From contig NZ_SMGG01000003.1 in assembly GCF_004339245.1 (NCBI RefSeq), positions 1-64,000 on the forward strand: a stretch of DNA of 64,000 nucleotides. The letters are read 5' to 3'. A program made the position numbers and the translations under genes. The notes below the pieces were generated by a model. It had not been told where the DNA came from, made no database searches, and was given only the letters and a program-made list of their open reading frames with translations. The DNA comes from Seleniivibrio woodruffii. Its GTDB lineage: Bacteria > Chrysiogenota > Deferribacteres > Deferribacterales > Geovibrionaceae. Positions 52,025-61,645 of this stretch are shown piece after piece. Position 1 is the stretch's first letter, and every line of letters begins with the position of its first letter.

Positions 52025-53860
52025 TCAGAAAAACCCTTCAAGTGCACCGCCCCTGACGGCCATGTTTTCGACCTTCTTAATTACTTCTTCGTCCATCTCC
52101 ATCGCTTCGGGATGGTATGCCTTCACTCTGGCATCGATGACCATTGAACCTGTACACCCGAAATGTTTGGCATGTGTGAATGCCCCTATGCCGTAGACAT
52201 CGGTTGCCGGGTTGGAGCGGGTGAACGTTACCCAGAGGAAATTATTTATATTTGCCGCCGTAAAATCACTGTCGTCCACAAGCACAATCAGCGGAAAACC
52301 GTTCACAGGGTTATCCGCCTCAAAAGATTCGCAGAATCTTATCATCGCAGGATCGTACTCCCCTCTGGGGGCAGTGTGTTTCGGCGCACGGACGGCAAGA
52401 ACACCGTTCATGACAACCCTCGGAGCATCAAAACCGTCAGGCAGGTTTATATTCTCAGGCAGTCTGTCGGGCAGTGTGCGTTTTTTCTCTCCGCAGGCTG
52501 CCACGGTGAGCTTCGACCCTTTGTTCAGGCCGTGCCCCGTATAATCCAGCGTATCTATGGTCACAGAGGTCTGGAAATGCAGGTCTCTGCGCCAGTCAGC
52601 CCGCTCAAGTACATGGGTAAAAAATTCTTCAGCGTCATGTATATCCAGTGCGGGATTATCCGCATGGTTCGTAATAAAAAGATATTTCGCAAGGGAGAGC
52701 TGACCCTGCCCCAGAATAGCGTTGGCCTGAGTGAGTATCTCTTTCGGTTCGTCCTGCTTCTGGTACGGAGTGTAGCGTTCCGAGCCGATGGCGAACAGCA
52801 GAGGGTGCACCCCAGCGGGGTCTACCGCATGAACAGCCTTCACGCCCGGCAGAACGTCAGGGATAAGCTCGCCTGTGAGCTCGTGGATGAAATTGCCGAA
52901 GCTGGTATCTTCCTGCGGAGGTCTGCCCACGGTGGTGAAGGGGAAAATCGCTCCGTCCCTGTGGAAAACTCCGGTGACCTTCATCACGGGAAAATCGTGT
53001 TTAAGGCTGTAATAGCCCACATGGTCGCCGAAAGGTCCTTCGGGTTTCAGAGTTCCGTCTATGTATCCGCAGATAACAAAGTCCGCCTCAGCATAGACAG
53101 CTGTGCCCTGCTCCGGTCTGAAAAAAGGTATGCGATGTCCGCCCAGTGCTCCCGCAAAAGATATTTCGGGCATGCCTTCAGGAAGAGGCATAACAGCGGC
53201 AATTGTCATTGAGGGCGCACCGCCGATGAAGACGTTGACATAAAGCCTCTCACCTTTGGCCAGTGCCTCGGTGTGATGTATCCCAAGCCCTCTGTGGAGC
53301 TGATAGTGCAGTCCTGCCTCATCCGGCGCATAGTCGTTGCCGGATATCTGTACACGGTACATGCCGAGGTTGCTGTTTCTGAACCCGCCCTTGACGGGTG
53401 ATTCGGAATAGACCTGCGGAAGGGTTATGAACGCCCCGCCGTCCTTCTGCCAGCCCACAAGCTGAGGCAGGTCTTTCAGAGCGATGCGGTTTTTCATAAC
53501 AGGCGCACTGCTCACCGTCTTAGGCAGAATATTCAGCCCGGCCGCCGGAAGTTTCAGCAGTTTCGAAGGATTTCTGAACAGATATGCGGGGTCGGTCTTT
53601 GCCTTAACCATAGCTTCGATGGACGCAAGAGTGTCTCTGAATATGAACCTGGTGCGCTCCATTGTTCCGAATATGTTTCCGGCCATGGGAAATCTGCATC
53701 CCTTTACGTTGGTAAAGAGCAGTGCGGGGCCGCCCGCTTCATAAACTTTTCTCTGAATGACTCCCATCTCAAGACAGGGGTCTATCTCAGCATCTATTCT
53801 TTTGAGCTGTCCGTGTCTTTCAAGGTCGTCCAGACAGTGTTTCAGTGTTCTGTATCCCAT
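52025..53860 (-). CDS. UbiD-family (prenylated-FMN) decarboxylase
   Basis: 611 aa, the long UbiD type seen in menaquinone/futalosine organisms, longer than E. coli UbiD (~497). Family text includes 'YRTLKHCLDDLERHGQLKRI' at the start, 'GLGIHHTEALAKGE', and the active-site 'PEGPFGDHVGYYS' holding Glu and Arg/Glu partners. It needs prenylated FMN from a UbiX partner, not in this window. A role in menaquinone synthesis is inferred from length class. AGGTGA precedes the ATG. Downstream of mrp on the same strand, with a hairpin and a repeat between. Confidence 0.85.
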   Translation of the reverse strand: MGYRTLKHCLDDLERHGQLKRIDAEIDPCLEMGVIQRKVYEAGGPALLFTNVKGCRFPMAGNIFGTMERTRFIFRDTLASIEAMVKAKTDPAYLFRNPSKLLKLPAAGLNILPKTVSSAPVMKNRIALKDLPQLVGWQKDGGAFITLPQVYSESPVKGGFRNSNLGMYRVQISGNDYAPDEAGLHYQLHRGLGIHHTEALAKGERLYVNVFIGGAPSMTIAAVMPLPEGMPEISFAGALGGHRIPFFRPEQGTAVYAEADFVICGYIDGTLKPEGPFGDHVGYYSLKHDFPVMKVTGVFHRDGAIFPFTTVGRPPQEDTSFGNFIHELTGELIPDVLPGVKAVHAVDPAGVHPLLFAIGSERYTPYQKQDEPKEILTQANAILGQGQLSLAKYLFITNHADNPALDIHDAEEFFTHVLERADWRRDLHFQTSVTIDTLDYTGHGLNKGSKLTVAACGEKKRTLPDRLPENINLPDGFDAPRVVMNGVLAVRAPKHTAPRGEYDPAMIRFCESFEADNPVNGFPLIVLVDDSDFTAANINNFLWVTFTRSNPATDVYGIGAFTHAKHFGCTGSMVIDARVKAYHPEAMEMDEEVIKKVENMAVRGGALEGFF

Positions 53861-53920
53861 ATTTCACCTGCTGGATAAGGATATAATGAGAAAGGGGAAA
53901 CGGCAAGAGGGAAAGAGAAG

Positions 53921-53940
53921 AGGCCGCCACAGGGCGGCCT
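53921..53940 (-). terminator. hairpin between mrp and ubiD-type gene
   Basis: AGGCCGCC-ACAG-GGCGGCCT, 8-bp perfect stem. The following minus-strand sequence is pyrimidine-rich but lacks a clean T-run. Confidence 0.4.
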
Positions 53941-53960
53941 CAGAATTATAGATCAGATAC

Positions 53961-54022
53961 TGTCATTCTGAATGCAATGAAGAATCTCAGTTTCAGATCC
54001 TTCGCATTCGCTCAGGATGACA
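53961..54022. repeat. interspersed palindrome (TGTCATTCTGA type)
   Basis: TGTCATTCTGA..GAAGAATCT on the left is mirrored by AGATCCTTC..TCAGGATGACA on the right. It is immediately downstream of the mrp stop. A half copy lies at 12420-12456. Confidence 0.65.
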
Positions 54023-54025
54023 CTG

Positions 54026-54901
54026 TTATTTCGCTATTGTCTGTTTGGCAACGTTGAGAGCTATCTCTTTGAAAGCGTTTGCCGTGGGGGTGTCTTTCAC
54101 CTCAAGCACATAAGGCTTTCCGGTGTCTCCCTGAATGACCACCATGGGGTCTATGGGCACTCTGCCGAGGAAATTAACCTCCATCTCCGTTGCCATGCGC
54201 TCGCCGCCACCTGTTTTGAACAGGTCGACAGTGCCGCTGCAATGGGGGCAGACAAGTCCGCTCATGTTCTCCACGATTCCCAGCACCGGGATTTTCAGCT
54301 TATGGGCAAAGGTCACGGATTTTCTGGAATCAAGCAGTGCAACTTCCTGAGGAGTTGTAACTATCACAGCGCCGTCAACAGCACCGATGGTGTGCGCAAC
54401 GCTGAGAGGCTCGTCGCCTGTGCCGGGGGGCAGGTCGATAATGATGAAGTCAAGATCGCCCCAGTCAACGTCTGAGATGAACTGTTCGATCATTCCGTGT
54501 TTAACGGGTGCACGCCAGATTATCGCATCGCTGTCGTTCTCCAGAAGGAAGCCGACGGACATGACTTTAAGGCCGTCCACTGCCTCAAAGGGAACGAGTC
54601 CGTTCTCGCCGGACTGAACACCCTTCTGAGCCAGACCGAACATTTTGGGGATGTTGGGTCCGTGGATGTCGGCATCAAGGATACCCACGCTGTAGCCCAG
54701 AGAATGCAGAGCGGAAGCGAGGCTCACGCTTACTGTGGATTTACCCACACCGCCCTTGCCGCTCATTACCATTATCTTGTATTTAATCTTCGACAGCCTG
54801 TCATCAAGCCGCTTTCTGGCATGCTGTTTTTTCTCGTCCGTGTTGCATCCCGCCGCCGAGGAGCAGGAAGAACAGGAGCTGTTTGAGTTGCAGTCACTCA
54901 T
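54026..54901 (-). CDS. Mrp/NBP35-type iron-sulfur carrier ATPase
   Basis: 291 aa from ATG 54901 (GGAGG 8 nt upstream). The N-terminus is Cys-rich ('CNSNSSCSSCSSAAGC'), as in NBP35-like proteins. A deviant Walker A 'MSGKGGVGKST', 'ILDADIHGPNIP' and 'IIDLPPGTGDEP' are typical of the Mrp/ApbC group, and 'LVCPHC' supplies the CXXC that holds a bridging [4Fe-4S] cluster between subunits. It delivers iron-sulfur clusters to apoproteins in the cytosol. It lacks the N-terminal MIP18-like domain of E. coli Mrp. Divergent from the receiver-protein gene. Confidence 0.92.
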   Translation of the reverse strand: MSDCNSNSSCSSCSSAAGCNTDEKKQHARKRLDDRLSKIKYKIMVMSGKGGVGKSTVSVSLASALHSLGYSVGILDADIHGPNIPKMFGLAQKGVQSGENGLVPFEAVDGLKVMSVGFLLENDSDAIIWRAPVKHGMIEQFISDVDWGDLDFIIIDLPPGTGDEPLSVAHTIGAVDGAVIVTTPQEVALLDSRKSVTFAHKLKIPVLGIVENMSGLVCPHCSGTVDLFKTGGGERMATEMEVNFLGRVPIDPMVVIQGDTGKPYVLEVKDTPTANAFKEIALNVAKQTIAK

Positions 54902-55053
54902 TTTGAAAACCTCCGTTTGTATGTGTCTTTCGGAAATATATAAATTTAAGTACATAATTTCCACTTGTTTTTGGATTTTCCTGATGATGAACAATTTATT
55001 TTTAATTGCGGGATTTATTTTGTAGGTATAAAATATACGGAGCAAGGGGAAAC

Positions 55054-55461
55054 ATGAACGAAGAATACAACAAAGACGTTGAGTTATTGAAGAATCTTTC
55101 TGTGATGCATGTTGAGGATGACACAAGCGTCAGAGAGAGCCTTATGCGTTTTCTGAAGAGACGTTTCGACACCATCTACTCCGCAAAGGACGGCGCAGAA
55201 GGCCTTGAGATGTACAGAGAACACCGACCCGACATAATCATAACAGACATTCAGATGCCTGTTATGGACGGAATAGAGATGTCCAGAAGGATACTCGATG
55301 AAAACCCCTCAGCAGTGATAGTCATTACCACTGCATTCAATGAAAAACCCTACATTGACAAGGCAGCGGAGATAGGCATTTTCGAATATCTCAAAAAGCC
55401 CGTTGTTAAGGAAGATCTTACCCTGACGCTCCGCAAATGTGCGGAACGCCTCGGCAGATAG
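55054..55461 (+). CDS. single-domain response regulator (CheY-like)
   Basis: 135 aa. Receiver domain only: acidic pair 'HVEDD' (~19-23), phospho-acceptor Asp65 in 'ITDIQMPVMDGIE', the 'VITTAF' Thr and the 'LKKPV' Lys. With no output domain it probably acts by protein contact. AAGGGG lies 6 nt before the ATG at 55054; an earlier start in the same frame (55006) is less likely. The partner kinase is not adjacent; the HQWRQP kinases at 21918 and 50358 are orphan candidates. Convergent with thiD (4-nt gap). Confidence 0.9.
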   Translation: MNEEYNKDVELLKNLSVMHVEDDTSVRESLMRFLKRRFDTIYSAKDGAEGLEMYREHRPDIIITDIQMPVMDGIEMSRRILDENPSAVIVITTAFNEKPYIDKAAEIGIFEYLKKPVVKEDLTLTLRKCAERLGR

Positions 55462-55465
55462 TTTT

Positions 55466-56257
55466 CTACCGCATCATCCAGAAATGATCCACCGGCCCGT
55501 GACCTGAACCTATCTTCAGTGCGTCCGCACCCTCAATGGCTTTCTGTATATATTTTTTTGCCGCATCGACACTGTCGTAGACCGAAAGCCCCTTTGCCAT
55601 TCCGGCGGCAATTGCGCTGGCCATGGTGCATCCTGTGCCGTGGGTGTTTTTAGTAGCTATGCGTTTTGAAGTGAATGTGTGAAAATCCGTTCCGTCAAAG
55701 AACAGGTCTGTGGCCTCTTCGCCGCCCAGATGTCCGCCCTTCAAAAGAACGCTGCGCACTCCGTAATCAGCCAGCTCCAGACACACATCCTTCATGTCCG
55801 CTCCGCTGACAATCTTTTTTCCGGTTATGTATTCAGCCTCGGGAATGTTAGGCGTGATTATGTCCGCCAGAGGGAACAGCAGGTTTTTCATGTTGTTCAC
55901 CGCCTCCTGCTGAAGAAGGGGCGAACCGCCCTTTGCAACCATAACAGGGTCGACAACGACCTTTTCCAGATGATATTTCGCAATTTTGTATGCCACCAGA
56001 GCCACAGTGTCGGGGTTTGAGAGCATTCCGGTTTTCAGGGCATCGGGTCTTAAGTCGGTGACGATGGAATCTATCTGCATTTCAATGTATTCCAGCGGGA
56101 TATCCACATATCCCTGAACGCCTGTGGTGTTCTGAGCAGTCACCGCAGTGATAACGCTCATGGCGAACACGCCGTTCGCGCTCATGGATTTGATATCCGC
56201 CTGAATGCCCGCTCCGCCGCCTGAATCCGAACCTGCTATTGTAAGTGCTTTTCTCAC
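55466..56257 (-). CDS. thiD: hydroxymethylpyrimidine (phosphate) kinase
   Basis: Phosphorylates HMP and HMP-P in the pyrimidine branch of thiamin synthesis. 263 aa. Ribokinase-fold signatures: 'TIAGSDSGGGAGIQADIK' at the N-terminus, 'VVDPVMVAKGGSPLL', 'LKGGH', and the anion-hole 'THGTGCTMASAIAAG'. Start codon GTG overlaps the dnaE stop (GTGA), so translation is coupled to dnaE. It complements thiG/H and thiF/S elsewhere in the window. Confidence 0.94.
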   Translation of the reverse strand: MRKALTIAGSDSGGGAGIQADIKSMSANGVFAMSVITAVTAQNTTGVQGYVDIPLEYIEMQIDSIVTDLRPDALKTGMLSNPDTVALVAYKIAKYHLEKVVVDPVMVAKGGSPLLQQEAVNNMKNLLFPLADIITPNIPEAEYITGKKIVSGADMKDVCLELADYGVRSVLLKGGHLGGEEATDLFFDGTDFHTFTSKRIATKNTHGTGCTMASAIAAGMAKGLSVYDSVDAAKKYIQKAIEGADALKIGSGHGPVDHFWMMR

Positions 56258-59200
56258 GAATCCCCCGTGCGTTTCTTAAAGAAACTTGGTTTCTGCTCTT
56301 TATGTTCGTATGCTTTCGCTTTGATCTCGTATCTGCCCTTGCCGATGAGGTCGTCGATCTCCTTGTAGAAATCGAAATCCGGCTTCACCTTATAATCCTC
56401 TCCGGCGTTGATGAACACACCGTAGGTCTTGGGTCTTTCCAGATAGAACGACACCGGAACGTCCCCTTTGTGGGTTCTGATTATGGTTTTCAGCTTACTG
56501 ATTATCTCTGTGGTCATGCCCAGACTGGTGAGCTTCACCGTCACCCGCTCGGTAAGTTTTTCCACGGCCTCAGGAACATCCATAATGGCATCCGCCAGAA
56601 TGGTTATCTCCTCGTCCTTGTGGTTGACGTTACCCGCCACGATTATGATCTTGTCCGCCACAAGATGTCTTATGACCTGCTCGTACACCTTCGGGAATAC
56701 GACTACATCAAGCTCGCCGTCCATATCCTCAATGGTGACGAACGCCATCTTGTCGCCTTTTTTGGTGAAAATATTCTTTATTGCCTTCACCAGTCCGCCC
56801 ACAACGTATGCGCCGGACGCATCAGGGGTCTTCACATCCGCCAGAGGAACTGCGAAGGTTTTAAGTATATTGTTGTAGACGGCGAGAGGGTGGTTTGAGA
56901 TATAGAAATCCAGAACCTCCTTCTCCATCTTAAGAAGCTCGTTTTCGGGCATCTCGGTCACATCGGGAAAGTAGTAGCTCTGCTCCCCGTTCTCGGTCTC
57001 GTCCTCAAGGAAGGACTCCAGAGAGATTATCCCCTGCTGCTCCATTTTCTGCTTGCGCTGTCCCTCTTCCAGAGCTTTTTCGAGCACCTGAAGGTTCTGT
57101 CTGCGGTTTTTGCCTGTGCTGTCGAAAGCTCCGGCCTTAACCAGTGATTCCAGCACCTTTTTATTGCTCAGGCGCAGGTCGACCCTTGCGCAGTAATCGT
57201 ATATGTTTTTGAACTCGCCGCCCTCTTCCCGCACCTGAAGTGCCGCTTCGATGGCGTGCATGCCTACGTTTTTAATGGCTCCCAGACCGAACCGGATTGT
57301 GTTGCCGTCGATGACGAACGATGCTCCGGATCTGTTGATATCCGGCGGATGCACCTCTATCCCCATGCTTTTGCACTCTTCGGTGAAGGTTACTATCTTT
57401 TCACCCTTGTCAATTTCGCATGAAAGGATGGCCGCCATGTATTCCACAGGGAAGTTGGCTTTCAGATATGCGGTCTGATAGGAGACCATTGCGTATGCCG
57501 CTGAGTGCGACTTGTTGAAGCCGTATCCGGCGAACTTTGCCAGTTTGTCGAACAGGTCTTCGGCCATAGCCATATCGAAGCCCATTTTCTTTGCACCCGG
57601 AATGGTCTTTCCGTCGCCGTGAAGGAAAAACTCCTTCTGCTTCTCCATTTCCGAGGCTTTTTTCTTACCCATCGCACGGCGCAGGTTGTCCGCCGAACCC
57701 AGCGAATAGCCCGCAACTATCTGTGCGATCTGCATTACCTGTTCCTGATAGATAACAACCCCTCGGGTCTCTTTCAATATCTCCTCAAGCTGAGGGAAGA
57801 TATAGTCTATCTCCTCCTCGCCCCATTTCCTTTTAACGAACGAATCAAGCATGCCCGATTCCATGGGGCCGGGACGATAGAGAGCCACAAGTGCTATGAT
57901 GTCCTCGAACTCCTCCGGTTTCAGCTTTTTCAGAAGGTTTTTCATGCCAGAGCTTTCCAGCTGGAAAACGCCGGTGGTGTCGCCCCGGGTCAGAAGGTCG
58001 TATACTTTTTTATCGTCCAGCGGAATTTTTGAGATATCAAGGTCAATCCCTCTGTTCTCCCTTATCCGCTTGATAGCTTCATCTATGATGGTCAGGTTGT
58101 TCAGACCGAGAAAGTCGAACTTGACCAGACCTACGGCCTCCAGAGTATCCTTTTCAAACTGGGTGATAACCTCGTCGTTCTGACCTTTGCAGAGCGGAAC
58201 GTATTCGTTCAGAGGTTTATCGGAGATAACCACGCCCGCCGCATGCATGCCGGTGTTTCGCACCAGTCCTTCCAGCTTCACAGCGTGGTTCAGGATGTCA
58301 AGCCCCTGCTCCACCTCTTTGAAATTATCGTTAAGGCTGGGATCCTTTTCCAGTGCCTTGCGCAGGGTCATTCCGGGGTCACCGGGCAGAGCCTTTGCCA
58401 GTTTATCAACGTCTTTCAGCGGCACTTCCAGAACACGCCCCACATCCCGTATGGTGCTTCTTCCCAGAAGCTTACCGAAGGTGATGATCTGCGATACCCT
58501 GTCGTCGCCGTATTTCCGGCGGACGTATTTGATCACCTCTTCACGCCCTCTTACGCAGAAATCGATATCAAAGTCGGGCATGGACGCTCTTTCGGGGTTC
58601 AGAAATCGCTCGAACAGCAGTTTGAACCTGATGGGGTCAATGTCGGTGATTCCGAGCGCATATGCCACCAGAGAGCCAGCACCCGAACCCCTTCCGGGGC
58701 CGACGGGAACGCCGATGGTGTGTGCATGGTTTATGAAGTCCCAGACTATCAGGAAGTAGCCTGCGAAATGTTTGTCGATGATAACGTCCAGCTCAAGCTG
58801 GAGACGTTTATGATATTCCTCGTGTCTGTCGGCGGGTATCTTAGCCAGTTTTTTGACAAGTCCGTTCCTTGACAGATGGGTCAGGTAGCTTGCGATGGTG
58901 TAGCCTTCCGGAACCTCAAACTCAGGCAGGTGAAGGTTTCCGAACTCTATTGAGGTGTTGCATCTTTCGGCAATGGCAACAGTATTAGTCAGAGCAGAAG
59001 GTACTTCTGCGAACGCCGCCCACATCTCCTCGGGGCTTTTCACCCAGAGCTGATCGGAGTGTATCTCGAACTTGTTGGGGCTGTTTACTGTGGACTGGGT
59101 CTGAATGCATATAAGAACCTGATGGCTCAGGTGGTCGCCCCTGTTCAGATAGTGGCAGTCATTCGTTGCCACCAGAGGAATTCCCGTTTCTTTGGACATC

Positions 59201-59790
59201 CTGATTATCTGACGGTTCACCATCATCTGCTCTTCGATGCCGTTCTCCTGAATCTCAAGGAAGAAGTCGTCCTTGCCGAGGATGTCACGGTATTCCATGG
59301 CCGCTGCCAGCGCCTCGTCATATCTGTCACGCATTATCTTTCTGGGAATCTCCCCCGCCAGACATGCGGACATGCCTATAAGCCCCTCGGAATATTCCGC
59401 AAGAATCTCTTTGTCGATACGGGGTTTATAGTGGAAGCCCTCGAACTGCGCCTTGGAAACCAGCTTTTGCAGATTCGAAAGTCCCTTGTTGTTCTTGGCC
59501 TGCAGCACAAGGTGATAGTTCCTGTCCTGCCCCTTCTCGTATGATGTGTTTTTGCGGGTGTCCGGCGCAACGTACACCTCGCAGCCGAGAATGGGCTTAA
59601 TGTCGTTTGCCAGAGCCTGTTTATAGAAATCCACTATGCCGTGCATGGTTCCGTGGTCGGATATGCCTACAATGGGCGTTGAGCCTTCGGTCTTTATCTT
59701 CTTCATCAGATCGCCCACGATTATGGCACCGTCCAGCAGTGAATACTGGGTGTGCAGGTGCAAATGGACGAAATCTTTCTTCTGGGACAT
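56254..59790 (-). CDS. dnaE: DNA polymerase III subunit alpha
   Basis: The replicative polymerase catalytic subunit. 1178 aa, normal for DnaE1. The PHP domain begins at 'FVHLHLHTQYSLLDGA'. The polymerase core has the metal-binding 'MPDFDIDF' and the palm/finger text 'GPGRGSGAGSLVAYALGI' and 'TGMHAAGVVIS'. HhH, OB-fold and C-terminal tau-binding regions follow. SD AGAGG precedes the ATG. thiD follows with a 4-nt overlap. Divergent from comEC (86-nt gap). Confidence 0.96.
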   Translation of the reverse strand: MSQKKDFVHLHLHTQYSLLDGAIIVGDLMKKIKTEGSTPIVGISDHGTMHGIVDFYKQALANDIKPILGCEVYVAPDTRKNTSYEKGQDRNYHLVLQAKNNKGLSNLQKLVSKAQFEGFHYKPRIDKEILAEYSEGLIGMSACLAGEIPRKIMRDRYDEALAAAMEYRDILGKDDFFLEIQENGIEEQMMVNRQIIRMSKETGIPLVATNDCHYLNRGDHLSHQVLICIQTQSTVNSPNKFEIHSDQLWVKSPEEMWAAFAEVPSALTNTVAIAERCNTSIEFGNLHLPEFEVPEGYTIASYLTHLSRNGLVKKLAKIPADRHEEYHKRLQLELDVIIDKHFAGYFLIVWDFINHAHTIGVPVGPGRGSGAGSLVAYALGITDIDPIRFKLLFERFLNPERASMPDFDIDFCVRGREEVIKYVRRKYGDDRVSQIITFGKLLGRSTIRDVGRVLEVPLKDVDKLAKALPGDPGMTLRKALEKDPSLNDNFKEVEQGLDILNHAVKLEGLVRNTGMHAAGVVISDKPLNEYVPLCKGQNDEVITQFEKDTLEAVGLVKFDFLGLNNLTIIDEAIKRIRENRGIDLDISKIPLDDKKVYDLLTRGDTTGVFQLESSGMKNLLKKLKPEEFEDIIALVALYRPGPMESGMLDSFVKRKWGEEEIDYIFPQLEEILKETRGVVIYQEQVMQIAQIVAGYSLGSADNLRRAMGKKKASEMEKQKEFFLHGDGKTIPGAKKMGFDMAMAEDLFDKLAKFAGYGFNKSHSAAYAMVSYQTAYLKANFPVEYMAAILSCEIDKGEKIVTFTEECKSMGIEVHPPDINRSGASFVIDGNTIRFGLGAIKNVGMHAIEAALQVREEGGEFKNIYDYCARVDLRLSNKKVLESLVKAGAFDSTGKNRRQNLQVLEKALEEGQRKQKMEQQGIISLESFLEDETENGEQSYYFPDVTEMPENELLKMEKEVLDFYISNHPLAVYNNILKTFAVPLADVKTPDASGAYVVGGLVKAIKNIFTKKGDKMAFVTIEDMDGELDVVVFPKVYEQVIRHLVADKIIIVAGNVNHKDEEITILADAIMDVPEAVEKLTERVTVKLTSLGMTTEIISKLKTIIRTHKGDVPVSFYLERPKTYGVFINAGEDYKVKPDFDFYKEIDDLIGKGRYEIKAKAYEHKEQKPSFFKKRTGDS

Positions 59791-59875
59791 GAATACCTCT
59801 GAGTCAATTTTCCGGATGGGGGCATTGTATCAAAACCGCACTATTAATGAAATAATAAATACGTTAGAATATAGC

Positions 59876-61645
59876 ATGCTGAAAAAGATAATCCCTATGT
59901 GGCAGAGACTTAACAAAAAAACCGAGATTTTCTTTGCGCTTTCTGTCCTCTCGGCACTGGCGTTTTATCCCGCCGAGGTGCCGATGCTCATTGCCGCATT
60001 CCTCCTGCCCGCCATTTTCATAGGGAAACGGACGGGAATAGCCGTCGGCCTGTTCACAGCCGCACTGGCATATATTCTGTCGGGGCACATCCTTATCACC
60101 GAGATAAAGAAACCCGAAGGTGACAAATGGCTCTATAAGACCACATGGGGTTCGCTCCTCGCACCCGCAGGTTTTCAGCCGGGGGACATTCTTTCTGGAA
60201 AATTCAGCAAAAAGACCTATTCGTTTCTGAAAGAGAGCAGATTCTCCGCCGGATACTACATAGCCGACCGCATCGATAAAAAAACCTCAGTACCGTTCAT
60301 ACAATCCATCCTGCTGAAACGGGAGGATCTTTCCGACAGCCTGTATTTCGCATCGGGCGGAAAGGCTGTTCTGACGCAGGCGCTGGCCCTTGGCGACAGG
60401 CGGTATATTTCGCCATCCATGAACGACCTGTTCATCGTTACCGGTCTGGGGCATCTTCTCTCCGTATCCGGAATGCACGTTGCCGTTCTGGCGGGTATGC
60501 TATATTTTGTTTTCGGTTTTCTGCCCAGAAAACTGCGGCTGATTCCCATGATAATGTCCATGCTCCTGCTGATGCCGTTCACGGGATTCACCGTCACGGT
60601 TTGCCGTGCGGCTCTGTTCGGACTAGCTATTATGGGTGCGAAACTCCTCGACTACCGCACCGATACGGGGAAACTGCTTCTGTTCACAGCCGGCATGTTC
60701 GTTCTCATAACCCCTTCAATGCTCGGAGATATCTCGTTCATATTTTCGTTCTCCGCCGTTTTGGGACTGGTCTATCTGCCGCAGATAAAGAACTCGCTCT
60801 GGGGAGGCATAGCTGTAGGGCTTGCAGCTTCGGCGTTCATCATGCCTGCGGCGGCGGCAGTGTTCGGCATGTTCAATCCGTCCTCAGTTATCTCAACCGT
60901 GCTCCTTACCCCCGTGGTGGCTTTGCAGATGGCCTGCTTCGGTCTGTTCTGCATATTCCCGCAGCAGTCCGTTGCGCCCATACTGTTTCTGGATGAAGTG
61001 CACATGGCAGTGGTGAAATTCTTCTCCGACTATTCAGGCTTTTTCTATCAGGTATACAAACCTGACAAATACATCATAGCCGCAATGATTGTTTTCCTGC
61101 TCTACACGCTCTACAGGCGGCAGGTGCTTGCGGCATGCGTCCTGCTTATGCTCCCCTATCTTCCGGCGGACAGAGCGGCAAAACCTATTGAAACGACCGT
61201 ATCTAAAACTCAGACCTCGGCATCGCAGCCTCAGAACTCTCTGAAGGGTGCATATTTTATGGGCTATCAGCGGTCGAAAGCGTTTCTGATTTTGGACGGC
61301 AAAGTGCGGGTATTTTTCAAGGGGACATATGGAGATTTCAAGTATAAGTTCGTGCCGTTTCTCACCGAAAAGGGTATTTCAAAGGCTGACACAGGCACAG
61401 TTATAATCTATAATGGCGAAAACCACCTGCTGAAGATAGCAGAGGAGAATGAGGACTACGGCGGCGTTTGCGTGAACGAGACACGGGAAGACTGCAAAGC
61501 GGTTTATCATACCCGCAGCAATACTTACACTTGCGATGATGACAAACGTGTGCATATTCTATATAATAACGACAGAAATTGCAGAGATATGATTCTGCTC
61601 AAGCATACGGGGGATATTGTTTTAGATGAAAGTACTTATAAATGA
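59876..61645 (+). CDS. comEC: ComEC/Rec2-family DNA-uptake channel protein
   Basis: An inner-membrane protein that moves single-stranded DNA into the cytosol during transformation. 589 aa from ATG 59876; the open frame extending back to 59636 lies inside dnaE antisense and is ignored. Several TM helices surround the competence signature 'GLGHLLSVSGMHVAVLAG' (~195-212). The N-terminal OB-like region is present. The C-terminal metallo-beta-lactamase domain of full ComEC is missing; only ~140 residues of other sequence follow the helices. Overlaps thiF by 20 nt. Confidence 0.82.
   Translation: MLKKIIPMWQRLNKKTEIFFALSVLSALAFYPAEVPMLIAAFLLPAIFIGKRTGIAVGLFTAALAYILSGHILITEIKKPEGDKWLYKTTWGSLLAPAGFQPGDILSGKFSKKTYSFLKESRFSAGYYIADRIDKKTSVPFIQSILLKREDLSDSLYFASGGKAVLTQALALGDRRYISPSMNDLFIVTGLGHLLSVSGMHVAVLAGMLYFVFGFLPRKLRLIPMIMSMLLLMPFTGFTVTVCRAALFGLAIMGAKLLDYRTDTGKLLLFTAGMFVLITPSMLGDISFIFSFSAVLGLVYLPQIKNSLWGGIAVGLAASAFIMPAAAAVFGMFNPSSVISTVLLTPVVALQMACFGLFCIFPQQSVAPILFLDEVHMAVVKFFSDYSGFFYQVYKPDKYIIAAMIVFLLYTLYRRQVLAACVLLMLPYLPADRAAKPIETTVSKTQTSASQPQNSLKGAYFMGYQRSKAFLILDGKVRVFFKGTYGDFKYKFVPFLTEKGISKADTGTVIIYNGENHLLKIAEENEDYGGVCVNETREDCKAVYHTRSNTYTCDDDKRVHILYNNDRNCRDMILLKHTGDIVLDESTYK

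Noticed and set aside
59636-59875. Longer N-terminus for comEC
   Set aside because: The extension lies wholly inside dnaE on the other strand. The ATG at 59876 begins the expected hydrophobic N-terminus.
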